A DNA stretch of 64,000 nucleotides from assembly GCF_015624505.1 (NCBI RefSeq), contig NZ_CP061379.1:4774001-4838000 (forward strand). Reading direction: 5' to 3'. Positions 28,154 to 36,699 of the stretch are shown piece by piece. This DNA comes from Bradyrhizobium commune (GTDB taxonomy: Bacteria; Pseudomonadota; Alphaproteobacteria; Rhizobiales; Xanthobacteraceae). Made by a program: the position numbers and the translations under genes. The notes under the pieces are model-generated. The model was not told where the DNA came from. It made no database searches and was given only the letters and a program-made list of their open reading frames with translations. Numbering within the stretch: position 1 is the first letter of the stretch; each line of letters starts with the position of its first letter.

Positions 28154-30283
28154 TCAGTGTCCCTGGATCGGCCGTTCGCCGTGCGGGATCAGCAGCGCGT
28201 CCAGCGCCACGGCCCCCTCGCCTTCGGCGCGCAACAGCAGCGGGTTAATGTCGATCTCCGCGACCGTCTCGGCATGCGCCGCGGCGAAGCGCGACAGCGC
28301 GGCAACGGCGCGGGCCGCGGCGTCGAGGTCGGCGCGCGGCCGGCCCCGCGCGCCGTCGAGCACCGCAAACGCCTTGAGCGATCTGAGCATCGCCATGGCC
28401 TGCGCCTCGCTGACCGGCGCCATCTGCACGGCGGAATCCTGGAGGATCTCCGCAAAGATGCCGCCGAGGCCAACCATCACCACCGGACCGAACACCGGAT
28501 CGATGCGGCTGCCGAGAATGAGCTCGGCGACGCCTTTGGCCATCGGAGCCACGATCACGCCGTCGATCACCGCCTTGGGCGCCCTGGTTGAGACGCGATC
28601 GCGCATCTGCGCATAGACGCGCCGGACCTCGGCTTCCGAACCGAGGCCGACGGCCACACCGCCCACTTCCGTCTTGTGCGGCAGATCGGGCGAGGCGATT
28701 TTCAGCACCACCGGATATCCGATCTCGGTGGCCGCACGCACCGCCGCGTCCGCGTCCAACACCAGACGCTCGGCAAGCACGGGAACACCGGCACCGGCAA
28801 GCGCGCGCTTGGCACCGAGCTCGTGGCGGAAGGCGTCTGCGGCAAGCGGCGCTGCCTGCGCGACTGCCGCTGGCTTGTCTTGTGGACGCTTCGATGCAGC
28901 CTGCAACCGCACCAGCGCGGCGACGGTCGCGCAACAACCGTCGAAGCTCGCGATCGTGGGAAAGCCCAGCGCGTGCAGCTCGGCCAACGCGTCCTCCGGA
29001 CCGTCGACACACAAAACGATCGCACGTGCGGGGAATTGCGCGCGCATATTGCGCAGCGTGTCCATGTAGATGGAGCGCAAGCGCGGCAGATGCAGCGAGA
29101 ACGGCAGCGGCAGGATCACCGTGTCGGCGCGATCGTCCGCCACGACCGCGGTCATGATCTTCTCCAGCAGATCCGGGCGGCTCGACATCTGCGCCGTGGC
29201 GTCGACCGGATTGCGGGCCGATGCAAAGGGCACGAGCTCCAGAATCTTCCGTTGCGTGTCGCCGCCGAGCTCGGGCAACGACAATCCCACCGACTGCGCG
29301 GCGTCGGCAAGCAGCACGCCGAAACCGCCGGAGGCGGTGAGGATGGCCACACCCGGCCCCTTTGGCAGCCGGTCCGGCAGCAGGATCGATGCGGCGTGGC
29401 CGAGATCGATGAGCTCGTCGATGCTGCGAACCCGCACCGCGCCGCAACGGGCAAACAGCGCATCGAACACGGCATCCGACCCCGCCATCGCGCCGGTGTG
29501 GGAGGCCGCGGCGGCCTGGCCCGCCGCCGAGGTCCCGATCTTCATGGCGACAACCGGCTTGCCGGCATCGCGTGCCTCCTCCATCGCGGAGATCAGCCGA
29601 CCGGCGTCGCGGCAGGCTTCGAGACAGCACAGGATCACCTTGGTGGCGGGATCGCGCGCCATCCAGGCGATGCCGTCGGCGATGTCGATGTCGCACTCGT
29701 TGCCCGTAGTGATGAAACGGCTGACGCCGACGCCACGCTCACTGGCGAGGCGCATCGTATAGCTGCCGAGATTGCCGCTCTGCGACACGATGCCGAGCGC
29801 GCCCGCGGCCGGCATGCCGTGCTCGAGCACGATCGAAAACGTCGCGATGCTCTTCTCGGCAACGCTGACCGCGCCGAGGCAATTCGGCCCGAGCAGGCGC
29901 ATGCCGCCGTTGCGCGCGGCAACGCGCAGCCGTTCCTGCATGGCGCGGCCCTGCTCGCCGAGCTCGGCAAAGCCCGACGAGAATACGACGACGCTGCGGA
30001 CACCTCGGGCAGCGCACTGTTCGACCGCCTCGCCGGCGCGCTCCGCATCGACCGCGACGATGGCAAGATCCGGCGCCTCCGGCAGGTCGGCGACGGAGGC
30101 GTAGGCTTGCAATCCCTGCACCGTCGCAGCCTTCGGATTGACCGGATAGATGCAGCCTGCATAGCCATGGCGGCGCAACAGATCGACCGGCCGGCCGCCA
30201 ATCTTGGTCGCCTCCTGCGAGGCGCCGATGATCGCAATCGAACGCGGCGACATCAGCGCGTCGAGACCTTCTCCCGGCCGCAT
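28154..30283 (-). CDS. ADP-forming acyl-CoA synthetase (fused alpha-beta)
   Basis: A 709-residue acetyl-CoA-synthetase (ADP-forming)-like protein. An N-terminal CoA-binding domain (SIAIIGASQEATKIGGR) is followed by a succinyl-CoA-ligase-like domain with the probable phosphohistidine His262 in ASHTGAMAGSD, then a C-terminal ATP-grasp domain (PVVLKIASPDLPHKTEVGGV and EIDINPLLL). It makes an acyl-CoA from acid, CoA and ATP with ADP as product, or the reverse. ATG 30283 lies 1 base after the hydratase stop, so the two are co-translated. It is the likely activation step of the pathway. Confidence 0.92.
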   Translation of the reverse strand: MRPGEGLDALMSPRSIAIIGASQEATKIGGRPVDLLRRHGYAGCIYPVNPKAATVQGLQAYASVADLPEAPDLAIVAVDAERAGEAVEQCAARGVRSVVVFSSGFAELGEQGRAMQERLRVAARNGGMRLLGPNCLGAVSVAEKSIATFSIVLEHGMPAAGALGIVSQSGNLGSYTMRLASERGVGVSRFITTGNECDIDIADGIAWMARDPATKVILCCLEACRDAGRLISAMEEARDAGKPVVAMKIGTSAAGQAAAASHTGAMAGSDAVFDALFARCGAVRVRSIDELIDLGHAASILLPDRLPKGPGVAILTASGGFGVLLADAAQSVGLSLPELGGDTQRKILELVPFASARNPVDATAQMSSRPDLLEKIMTAVVADDRADTVILPLPFSLHLPRLRSIYMDTLRNMRAQFPARAIVLCVDGPEDALAELHALGFPTIASFDGCCATVAALVRLQAASKRPQDKPAAVAQAAPLAADAFRHELGAKRALAGAGVPVLAERLVLDADAAVRAATEIGYPVVLKIASPDLPHKTEVGGVAVGLGSEAEVRRVYAQMRDRVSTRAPKAVIDGVIVAPMAKGVAELILGSRIDPVFGPVVMVGLGGIFAEILQDSAVQMAPVSEAQAMAMLRSLKAFAVLDGARGRPRADLDAAARAVAALSRFAAAHAETVAEIDINPLLLRAEGEGAVALDALLIPHGERPIQGH

Positions 30284-30284
30284 C

Positions 30285-31055
30285 TCAGCGCCCCTTGAAA
30301 ACCGGCGCGCGCTTCTCCAGGAACGCCTGCCGCGCTTCCTTGGCATCTTCCGTCTTCGACAACGCCATCGTGATGTTCTGCTCGAAACGATAGGCGTCCC
30401 GCGGCGGCATCAGCTCGACCATGTTCGCCGCATTCTTGGCGTACTCCATCGCGATCGGGCTCTTCGAGGCGATTTCCCTTGCGATCTTCATCGCTTCGGG
30501 AATCAGATTCTCCTTGGTCGTGCAGGCCTCGATGACGCCGAGGCGATAGAGTTCGGCGGCGGGCACGCGGTAGCCGGTGAAGAACATGCGGCGCATCAGT
30601 GAGCGACCGAACAGCGTATTCAGCATGGCCGCACCGCCGGCGAGACCGACATTGATCTCGGGCATGCCGAAGACGGCCTCCTCGCAAGCGTAGAAAATGT
30701 CGCAAGAGGCCATCAGGCCGACGCCCGCGCCGAGCGCAACACCGTTGATCGCCGCGATGACCGGTTTGGCGCATTCACGGATGCAATTGCCGGTCTCGCG
30801 CGTGATACGGTTGTGGCTGTGGAACGCGCCGATCTTGGCCGGATCCGGACGATCCTTCAAATCCGCGCCGCTGCAAAACACCTTTCCGGCTCCGGTCAGG
30901 ATCGCGACCCTGACGTCGGCGCGCTCGGAAATCTCGTCGAACACGCTCACGATGCGGTCGCGCATGGCGCGGTCGAGCGCATTCACCGGAGGACGGTTCA
31001 GCGTCACCAGCGCGATGTGATCGGACACTTCAAGGGTGACGATATCTCCTGACAT
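30285..31055 (-). CDS. Enoyl-CoA hydratase/isomerase family protein
   Basis: A 256-residue crotonase-fold protein starting at ATG 31055, with a GGAGGAAGCC ribosome site immediately before it. It has the oxyanion segment FCSGADLKD. In the active site the segment GAGVGLMASCDI has Gly where enoyl-CoA hydratase has its first Glu, while the second Glu is kept in FGMPEINVGLAGG. One-Glu crotonases are often isomerases, hydrolases or lyases, so plain hydratase activity should not be assumed. First gene of the twelve-gene operon, just downstream of a TetR-type palindrome. Confidence 0.9.
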   Translation of the reverse strand: MSGDIVTLEVSDHIALVTLNRPPVNALDRAMRDRIVSVFDEISERADVRVAILTGAGKVFCSGADLKDRPDPAKIGAFHSHNRITRETGNCIRECAKPVIAAINGVALGAGVGLMASCDIFYACEEAVFGMPEINVGLAGGAAMLNTLFGRSLMRRMFFTGYRVPAAELYRLGVIEACTTKENLIPEAMKIAREIASKSPIAMEYAKNAANMVELMPPRDAYRFEQNITMALSKTEDAKEARQAFLEKRAPVFKGR

Positions 31056-31103
31056 GGCTTCCTCCTGGGCTTCCGCTTGCATTGTGTTCGTCTTGCTTAG
31101 CGC

Positions 31104-31119
31104 CTGACCGATCGGTCAG
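31104..31119. promoter_or_regulatory. TetR-type operator 1 (before the long catabolic operon)
   Basis: CTGACCGATCGGTCAG, a perfect 16-bp palindrome, lies 49 bases upstream of the hydratase start in the minus-strand direction. Its 12-bp core GACCGATCGGTC recurs exactly at 31182-31193 and 32977-32988. GACCGnnCGGTC-like palindromes are typical sites of TetR regulators of acyl-CoA catabolism. It probably controls the whole operon 31055-17715. Confidence 0.75.
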
Positions 31120-31175
31120 CTTTCTGTGCTGATATCACCAACTGCGCTTACTTGCAATATCCTCTCGATCTTCTA

Positions 31176-31204
31176 TTGACCGACCGATCGGTCAGCCGAT
31201 AGAT
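31176..31204 (+). promoter_or_regulatory. Promoter of the tctC-type gene with embedded TetR operator 2
   Basis: A sigma70-like promoter: TTGACC at 31176-31181, 17-base spacer, ATAGAT at 31199-31204 (weak match). The spacer contains the palindrome core GACCGATCGGTC at 31182-31193, so a bound TetR dimer would directly block RNA polymerase. The gene starts 37 bases further on at 31242. Confidence 0.6.
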
Positions 31205-31241
31205 TCACGATAAGCAAGAACGAACTTGAGGAGGACTCCCC

Positions 31242-32219
31242 ATGCCCAGGATCAGCCGACGCCAGGCGACAGCTCTGATCGCCGGCGCCCTCGCCGCACC
31301 ACTTGGCGCGCCTGCCATCGTGAGGGCGCGCTCGTCGCAGATCTTCATCATCGTGCCCTATGCGCCAGGCGGCTCGATTGACAGCCTGATGCGCTCGATC
31401 GCAAAGGCGATGGCCGAAACTCTCGACCAGCCGGTGCTTGTCGACAACAAGCCGGGCGCCAACGGCATCGTCGGATCGCAATATGTGGCGCGCGCGCCGA
31501 AGGACGGATCGGTCCTGCTGGCCGGCGGCACCGGGCCGATCTCGCTGAACGTGCTGTTGCGCAAGAACCTGCCCTACAAGCTCGAGGACTTCGCCTCCGT
31601 CGCCATGCTCTGCAACGGGCCGCTGTCGCTGACCGTAAACGCGCGGACGCCGGCGACTGACGTGAAGAGCTTCATCGCCTACGCCAAGGGGCGCGACAAA
31701 CCGCTGTTCTACGCCACGCTCGGTCCGGGCAGCGTCACGCATTTGTTCGGGATCATGATGGGCAAGTCGATGGGATTTGCCGTCACCGACGTCGCCTATC
31801 GCAACAATCCGGCTTCCATCATGGAGACGCTGTCGGGAGAGTGCGATCTCAATTTCGCAACGCCCGCCGCCGTCATCGAGCACGCGCGCGGCGGCCAGCT
31901 TCGCATCCTCGCGCTCTCCTCGGACAAGCGCATGGCGAGCTATCCTGAAATACCGACACTGGCCGAATCCGGTTATCCAGACCTCACGGCATCATTCTGG
32001 ACCGCGCTGCATGCACCCGCGGGCACGCCGCGCGATGTTATTGCGCGGCTGAATGCGGCAACCAACGCCGCGATGCAGAAAACCGAAATCGCAAACCAGC
32101 TCGAGACCGACGGCCTGATCGCCGATACCGGCGCACCGGAGCGGCTCGACGCCCAATTGACCAAGGATGCGGCGCTCTGGGGACCGGTGATCAAGGCGCA
32201 GAACATTGCTCTGGAATGA
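31242..32219 (+). CDS. tctC: Tripartite tricarboxylate transporter binding protein (TctC/Bug family)
   Basis: A 325-residue Bug-family periplasmic protein. The N-terminus ISRRQATALIAGALAAPLG has twin arginines followed by a hydrophobic stretch, consistent with Tat export. The mature part shows IIVPYAPGGSIDSLMR, DNKPGANGIVGSQYVA and YPEIPTLAESGYPDL, the standard Bug signatures for carboxylate binding. It is divergent from the operon that holds tctB and tctA and carries the same operator, so it is probably the binding protein of that transporter. Confidence 0.92.
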   Translation: MPRISRRQATALIAGALAAPLGAPAIVRARSSQIFIIVPYAPGGSIDSLMRSIAKAMAETLDQPVLVDNKPGANGIVGSQYVARAPKDGSVLLAGGTGPISLNVLLRKNLPYKLEDFASVAMLCNGPLSLTVNARTPATDVKSFIAYAKGRDKPLFYATLGPGSVTHLFGIMMGKSMGFAVTDVAYRNNPASIMETLSGECDLNFATPAAVIEHARGGQLRILALSSDKRMASYPEIPTLAESGYPDLTASFWTALHAPAGTPRDVIARLNAATNAAMQKTEIANQLETDGLIADTGAPERLDAQLTKDAALWGPVIKAQNIALE

Positions 32220-32244
32220 GGCGTTGCGTCCGCAGCCTGGCTGG

Positions 32245-32919
32245 TCAACGCGATTTTCGCCGGCCGGCCCGCGGCGGCTCTACCCTGGGAAGCTCGACCC
32301 GCTCGCCGCTTCGCAGGCCGTTGAACAGCGTGTCGAAGAAGATGTCCGCGATCTGCTCCGGCGTGGCTGACTTGTTCGGATTGTACCAGCGATGCATCCA
32401 GTTCAACGAGGAGAGGATCAGCCGCCCGGTCATGGGAACATCGACCTTGCGGATTTCGCCGGCATCGATGGCTTCCTGGATCAGGCCGCGCAGAAAGTTC
32501 TCAAAGCGGTCGCGACGCGTCAGCCGCTCCTTGTGCCGCTGGCGATCAGGATCGTTCCAGAAGGCGGTCGTGGAGGCGATCCAGGCCCAGCGATAGCGCC
32601 GGAAATATTCCGCCGTGGCGACCATGAAAGCGCGGATCTTCTGCGAGGGCGGGCCGTCGGGAATGCGATCGCGCACAAACAAATAGAGTTCGAGCGTCGA
32701 GCCCACCGCCACGCGCGCGTAGATCTCGTCCTTGTTGGAGAAGTGATGATAGAGCAGCGACTTGGAGATGCCGCAGGCGAGCGCGATGTCGCGCATCGAG
32801 GTTCCCTCAAATCCCTTGCTGGCGAACAGCCGCCCGGCCTCGGCGAGGATCTGAAGCACGCGATCCGACGCCTCGGCCTGGTTCGCAACGCCATCCTTCA
32901 TCGTTGACAATTCGGTCAT
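32245..32919 (-). CDS. TetR-family transcriptional regulator
   Basis: A 224-residue TetR repressor. The N-terminal helix-turn-helix is clear: ASKGFEGTSMRDIALACGISKSLLYHHFSNKDEIYA, about residues 34-70. The C-terminal ligand domain is of the kind found with acyl-CoA pathways. It ends 25 bases from the convergent tctC stop. A GACCGATCGGTC palindrome overlaps its own probable promoter (32961-32990), and two more copies lie before tctC and before the long operon, pointing to autoregulation and control of the neighbours. Confidence 0.92.
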   Translation of the reverse strand: MTELSTMKDGVANQAEASDRVLQILAEAGRLFASKGFEGTSMRDIALACGISKSLLYHHFSNKDEIYARVAVGSTLELYLFVRDRIPDGPPSQKIRAFMVATAEYFRRYRWAWIASTTAFWNDPDRQRHKERLTRRDRFENFLRGLIQEAIDAGEIRKVDVPMTGRLILSSLNWMHRWYNPNKSATPEQIADIFFDTLFNGLRSGERVELPRVEPPRAGRRKSR

Positions 32920-32960
32920 GAACTCCGCAATCCATCCGTCGTCCGAGGGTCCTTAGAATG

Positions 32961-32990
32961 AAACTAGTTTTTCACCGACCGATCGGTCAA
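32961..32990 (-). promoter_or_regulatory. tetR promoter with TetR operator 3
   Basis: On the minus strand TTGACC (32990-32985) and TAGTTT (32966-32961) form a plausible promoter with an 18-base spacer. The palindrome GACCGATCGGTC at 32977-32988 covers the -35 box. The same site lies 29 bases before the plus-strand SMP-30 gene, which may also be under this control. Confidence 0.6.
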
Positions 32991-33016
32991 GCCCGGCGAT
33001 TCCGGTGCGAGCAACC

Positions 33017-33901
33017 ATGAGCGCGGTCCGGATCAGGCGCATCGGCGCGACCAGGGATCAGCTCGGCGAGAGCCCGGTGTGGGATGAGCGCCGACAGCGC
33101 CTCGTCTGGATCGATGCACTCGCCGGATCGATTCATGCGCTCGATCCCGTCACAGGTGCCCTCGAGCTGTTCAGCGTGCCCGCGCCGATCGGCTCGCTGG
33201 CGCTGCGAGGTGACGGCGGCGCAGTGTTGGCCCTGCGCAACGGATTTGCGCGCTATGATTTCGATGGGTGCGCGCTGACGGAAGGCCCGTCGATCGGGCT
33301 CGACCACCCGAAGGTACGGCTGAACGACGGCAAGGCCGATCCCCAGGGGCGTTTCCTCGCAGGCACGATGCATGGCGACCGCGCGCCGGACGAGGCGCCG
33401 CTCGGCGGCCTCTATCGCCTTTACGCATCGGGCGCTCTAGAACTGCTGGAGACCGACCTCGCGGTGAGCAACGGACCGTGCTTCAGTCCGGACGGACGAA
33501 CATTCTACCTTGCCGACAGTGCGAGGCGGATCATCTGGGCCTACGACTACTGTCAGGATGGCCCACTCACGAACAAGCGCGTCTTCGCCAACACGATAGC
33601 GCACGGATCCGGCTCCGACGGTGCGACGGTCGATTCCGAAGGCCACCTCTGGTCCGTCCTCGTGCGGATCGGCAAGGTCGCGCGGTTTGCGCCGAATGGG
33701 ACGATCGCGCGGACGATCGACATGCCGACCCGTCATCCGACCAGCGTGACCTTCGGCGGACCCAATCTCGACGTTCTCTACGTGACATCGATCTCGCGCA
33801 GCCACGCTCTTGCCGACGATCACCCCGATGCCGGCGGCTTGTTCGCCGTCGAAGGCCTCGGCGTTCGCGGACTGCCGGCGCACAGATTTGGCTCGGACTG
33901 A
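33017..33901 (+). CDS. SMP-30/gluconolactonase/LRE-family protein
   Basis: A 294-residue six-bladed propeller lactonase. Recognisable parts are LGESPVWDERRQRLVWID near the start (metal-ligand Glu), RLNDGKADPQGRFLAGTM and VSNGPCFSPDGRTFYLADS with the conserved Asn and Asp ligands. It hydrolyses sugar or other lactones with a divalent metal. ATG 33017 is preferred over a GTG 12 bases earlier. It is divergent from tetR with an operator between, so it may serve a lactone step in the same pathway. Confidence 0.9.
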   Translation: MSAVRIRRIGATRDQLGESPVWDERRQRLVWIDALAGSIHALDPVTGALELFSVPAPIGSLALRGDGGAVLALRNGFARYDFDGCALTEGPSIGLDHPKVRLNDGKADPQGRFLAGTMHGDRAPDEAPLGGLYRLYASGALELLETDLAVSNGPCFSPDGRTFYLADSARRIIWAYDYCQDGPLTNKRVFANTIAHGSGSDGATVDSEGHLWSVLVRIGKVARFAPNGTIARTIDMPTRHPTSVTFGGPNLDVLYVTSISRSHALADDHPDAGGLFAVEGLGVRGLPAHRFGSD

Positions 33902-33908
33902 CCCGCAG

Positions 33909-34850
33909 CTATGGCTCCGATCTCTTGATCTGACTTTTGACTTGGCTTTTGACCTGCCGCGGCACGTTCTCTGCCATGTAATCCACGAATACCCTGATCT
34001 TCTCCGGCAGATAGCTGCTCTGGAGAAACGTCGCATAGATCCCTTCGTCGAAGGTGGAGTTCGTCACCCGGAATCCCGGCAGCAGGCGTAGCAGGCGCCC
34101 GCTCTTCAACTCCTCAGCCACGGTGTAGTCGTCCAGCAGGGCGATGCCGTGTCCGGTGACGGCGAGATCGCACAGCACCACCCCGTTGTTGCTGCCGAAG
34201 GACGACGGCACGACGATCTCGCGCAGCTTGTTCCTGCGCATGAACTTCCAGACCACGTCGTCGGGGCCCATCCAGTAGGTCAGGCAATTATGGCGGGTGA
34301 TGTCCTCCGGCTCGCGCAATTTCGGCATCCGGCCGACATAGTCCGGCGAGGCCACGAGAATTCGCTCGCTCCGCAGCAGCCTTCGCTGCATCAGGCCCGG
34401 GTCCTTCGGTGCCTGGATCTGGAAGTCGACGTCGAATTCGTCTTCGCGAAGCAGGGCGCGCCGCTCGGACAGACGCAGCTCCACCTTCAGCTCCGGATAG
34501 AGCTTCTGAAAGCCCGGAATCAGAGGCGACAGCACCTTGATGCCGAACAATGTCCGCGAATGCACCCGTAGCGTTCCGCGCGGCGCGGTCTGGAGGGCGA
34601 GCGCCGCGGCCTCGGCATCCTCGATGCCGTGCAGCACCTGCTCCGTCCGCTGAAAGAAGATCTTGCCGGCATCGGTCAATCCGAGATGGCGTGTGCTGCG
34701 GTTCAGAAGCTGTACGCCGAGCTGCGCCTCGAGCTCGCCGATGTAGCGCGACACCGACGCGGGCGAGAGCCCGACGCGGCGCCCGGCCGCCGAAAAGCTG
34801 CCCTCGCGGACGGCGCTGACGAACAATTCCATGGCCTGGAGACGATTCAT
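33909..34850 (-). CDS. LysR-family transcriptional regulator
   Basis: A 313-residue LysR regulator starting at ATG 34850 (MNRLQAMELF); ATG 34871 is an alternative. The winged helix covers about residues 1-60 with SFSAAGRRVGLSPASVSRYI, followed by a PBP2-type ligand domain. The last residues carry a small lysine-rich repeat, QVKSQVKSQIKRSEP. It is divergent from the luciferase-like monooxygenase gene, whose promoter holds a 20-bp tandem repeat, so it probably controls that gene. Confidence 0.92.
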   Translation of the reverse strand: MNRLQAMELFVSAVREGSFSAAGRRVGLSPASVSRYIGELEAQLGVQLLNRSTRHLGLTDAGKIFFQRTEQVLHGIEDAEAAALALQTAPRGTLRVHSRTLFGIKVLSPLIPGFQKLYPELKVELRLSERRALLREDEFDVDFQIQAPKDPGLMQRRLLRSERILVASPDYVGRMPKLREPEDITRHNCLTYWMGPDDVVWKFMRRNKLREIVVPSSFGSNNGVVLCDLAVTGHGIALLDDYTVAEELKSGRLLRLLPGFRVTNSTFDEGIYATFLQSSYLPEKIRVFVDYMAENVPRQVKSQVKSQIKRSEP

Positions 34851-34931
34851 CGATCTTTTCAGATTCTGCAAAGGACATGCTCAGATTACGTCAATTGTTC
34901 GAAAAAGCTCAAGCCCGTAACCTCCTGACAA

Positions 34932-34971
34932 CGGATCGCAAAAGCGACCGGCGGATCGCAAGCGCGACCGC
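34932..34971. repeat. 20-bp tandem repeat in the LysR/monooxygenase promoter
   Basis: Two adjacent copies: CGGATCGCAAAAGCGACCGG (34932-34951) and CGGATCGCAAGCGCGACCGC (34952-34971), 17 of 20 identical. Each holds a small inverted repeat TCGC-N4-GCGA. The 20-bp period is about two helical turns, so both copies face the same side of the helix. It ends 22 bases before the monooxygenase ATG and is a candidate regulator-binding array. Confidence 0.6.
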
Positions 34972-34993
34972 GATTTGGCGGAGGACCCAACCG

Positions 34994-36085
34994 ATGGAAT
35001 TCGGCGTATTCATTCTGGCGCAGCAACGCGGTTATCATCAGACTTCGCAGCAGGTCATCAACAATGCCGTCGAGCAGACCGTTGCGGCCGAGCAGGCCGG
35101 CTTCGATACGGCCTGGTACGCCGAGCACCATTTCAACAATTACAGCCTCTGTCCCTCGCCGCTGATGATGGTCGCGCATTGCGCCGGCCTGACCAAGCGC
35201 ATCCGCCTCGGCTCTGCCGTCTGCGTGTTGCCGCTGTACAATCCGGCGCGGCTGCTCGGCGAGATCGGCTTTGCCGACACGGTGTCGAACGGCCGCCTCG
35301 ATCTCGGCATCGGCTCGGGCTACCAGAAGTTCGAGTTCGACCGCTTTGGTGTGAATCTCGACGATTCGCATGCGCTGTTCGCCGAATTCTACGATGTACT
35401 ACAAGCCGGCATGCGGGAGCGCATCTTCTCCTATTCCGGCGAGCACCTAAAGATGCCGCCGACTGCGATTGCGGTGCGCACCGTGCAGACACCGATGCCG
35501 CCAATCTGGGTGACCTCTGGACACGGCGAGACGCTCGGCCGCGCCGTCCGCGACAACCACAATCTATTCGTCACCGCGCTGCTGAACGGCCTCGACGCCA
35601 TCAAGGCTCTGCGTGAACGTCTCGAGGGCATTGCCGCGAAGGAAGGGCGTTCGATTGATGACACCCGGTTCGGCTTCCTGCGCTGCGGCTATGCCAGCGA
35701 CAACGAAAGCGAGATCCAGTCCTATCTCGACAATGCGCGCTTCCAGCGCCGTCTCTCCGAGAGCCTGAAATTCCGCCGCGCCCAGAGCGACGACGGCTAT
35801 CTGATCAAGGAAGAGGCTGGTCCGAACGACATGAGCCTGGAGACGATGCGCAAGAACCTGCCCGTCGGCAGCGTCAATCAGGTGATCGACCGCATGCTGG
35901 AAGAGATCAGCATTCTCAAGCCGACCCACATCGCGCTTCAGACCCAGCTCGGCGATTTCGACCAGCGCACGGTGCTGCGCCAAATCGAGCTGTGGGGTAG
36001 CAAGATCATTCCCGCGATCCGCAAGGAGCTGAAGTCCGGCCGAACCGAACGCGGCGGGATCGCGAGCGAAGCGATCTCGGCCTAG
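34994..36085 (+). CDS. Luciferase-like (LLM) flavin-dependent monooxygenase
   Basis: A 363-residue bacterial-luciferase-family protein. The start MEFGVFILAQQRGYHQTS, AEHHFNNYSLCPSPLMM and RLDLGIGSGYQKFEFDRFG are typical of LLM enzymes, which use reduced FMN and O2. ATG 34994 follows a GGAGG site; the open frame upstream is non-coding by comparison. A flavin reductase gene follows after 32 bases, giving a two-component oxygenase. Possible substrates include ketones, alkanesulfonates or amines; none can be chosen from sequence. Confidence 0.9.
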   Translation: MEFGVFILAQQRGYHQTSQQVINNAVEQTVAAEQAGFDTAWYAEHHFNNYSLCPSPLMMVAHCAGLTKRIRLGSAVCVLPLYNPARLLGEIGFADTVSNGRLDLGIGSGYQKFEFDRFGVNLDDSHALFAEFYDVLQAGMRERIFSYSGEHLKMPPTAIAVRTVQTPMPPIWVTSGHGETLGRAVRDNHNLFVTALLNGLDAIKALRERLEGIAAKEGRSIDDTRFGFLRCGYASDNESEIQSYLDNARFQRRLSESLKFRRAQSDDGYLIKEEAGPNDMSLETMRKNLPVGSVNQVIDRMLEEISILKPTHIALQTQLGDFDQRTVLRQIELWGSKIIPAIRKELKSGRTERGGIASEAISA

Positions 36086-36117
36086 CGCACCGCTCGGGGC
36101 GACTCCGGAGGTACGTC

Positions 36118-36633
36118 ATGGGATGTCACATGCCGCAAATGGGCGATTTCCGCTCAATCGAAGCCGCCGAATTTCGGCTAGCCATGCGCAATCTGGCGAG
36201 CGGCGTCGCGATCGTGGCGACGGGAGCAGAGACTGCGCGGCGCGGGCTGACGGTCAGCTCCGTCACCTCGCTGTGCATGGATCCGCCCTGCCTGCTCGTC
36301 GGCATCAACTCAAGCTCCGAAACGCATGCCGCGATCCTTGCCAACGGCCGCTTCGGGGTCAGTCTCCTCGGCAAAGGGCAAGAGGATCTAGCGCTGCGTT
36401 TCGCCGGCGGCATCAAGGGCATCGACCGCTTTACGACGGCACCATGGGAGCAAGGCGTTCTCGACGTGCCGCTGCTCGAAACCGCGATCGGCGCATTGCA
36501 GTGCGTGTTGCACCATCACCAGTTGGTCGGCACGCACGGTCTCTTCATCGGCAGGATCGTGGCCACCCGTGGCGGGAACGGCGATCCGCTCGTCAATTTC
36601 CAGGGCGCGTTGCGAGCGTTGCCGCAGGCGTAA
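36118..36633 (+). CDS. Flavin reductase-like FMN-binding protein
   Basis: A 171-residue flavin reductase domain protein (HpaC/NtaB-like). Motifs: FRLAMRNLASGVAIVATG near the start, TVSSVTSLCMDPPCLLVGIN (flavin contact) and the end segment THGLFIGRIVA. A GGAGG site lies just before ATG 36118. It probably provides FMNH2 to the luciferase-like monooxygenase encoded immediately upstream in the same operon. Confidence 0.92.
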   Translation: MGCHMPQMGDFRSIEAAEFRLAMRNLASGVAIVATGAETARRGLTVSSVTSLCMDPPCLLVGINSSSETHAAILANGRFGVSLLGKGQEDLALRFAGGIKGIDRFTTAPWEQGVLDVPLLETAIGALQCVLHHHQLVGTHGLFIGRIVATRGGNGDPLVNFQGALRALPQA

Positions 36634-36699
36634 TCGATCTTCGATGATGCCGACCCGCTACCATCGCCGGACGGGGCAGGATTGCAAAGGAGTGGCGTC

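Noticed and set aside
31104..32990. Treating the three GACCGATCGGTC copies as a mobile repeat
   Set aside because: Each copy lies in a promoter of a gene linked to the TetR gene and is a short palindrome with no larger repeated unit around it.
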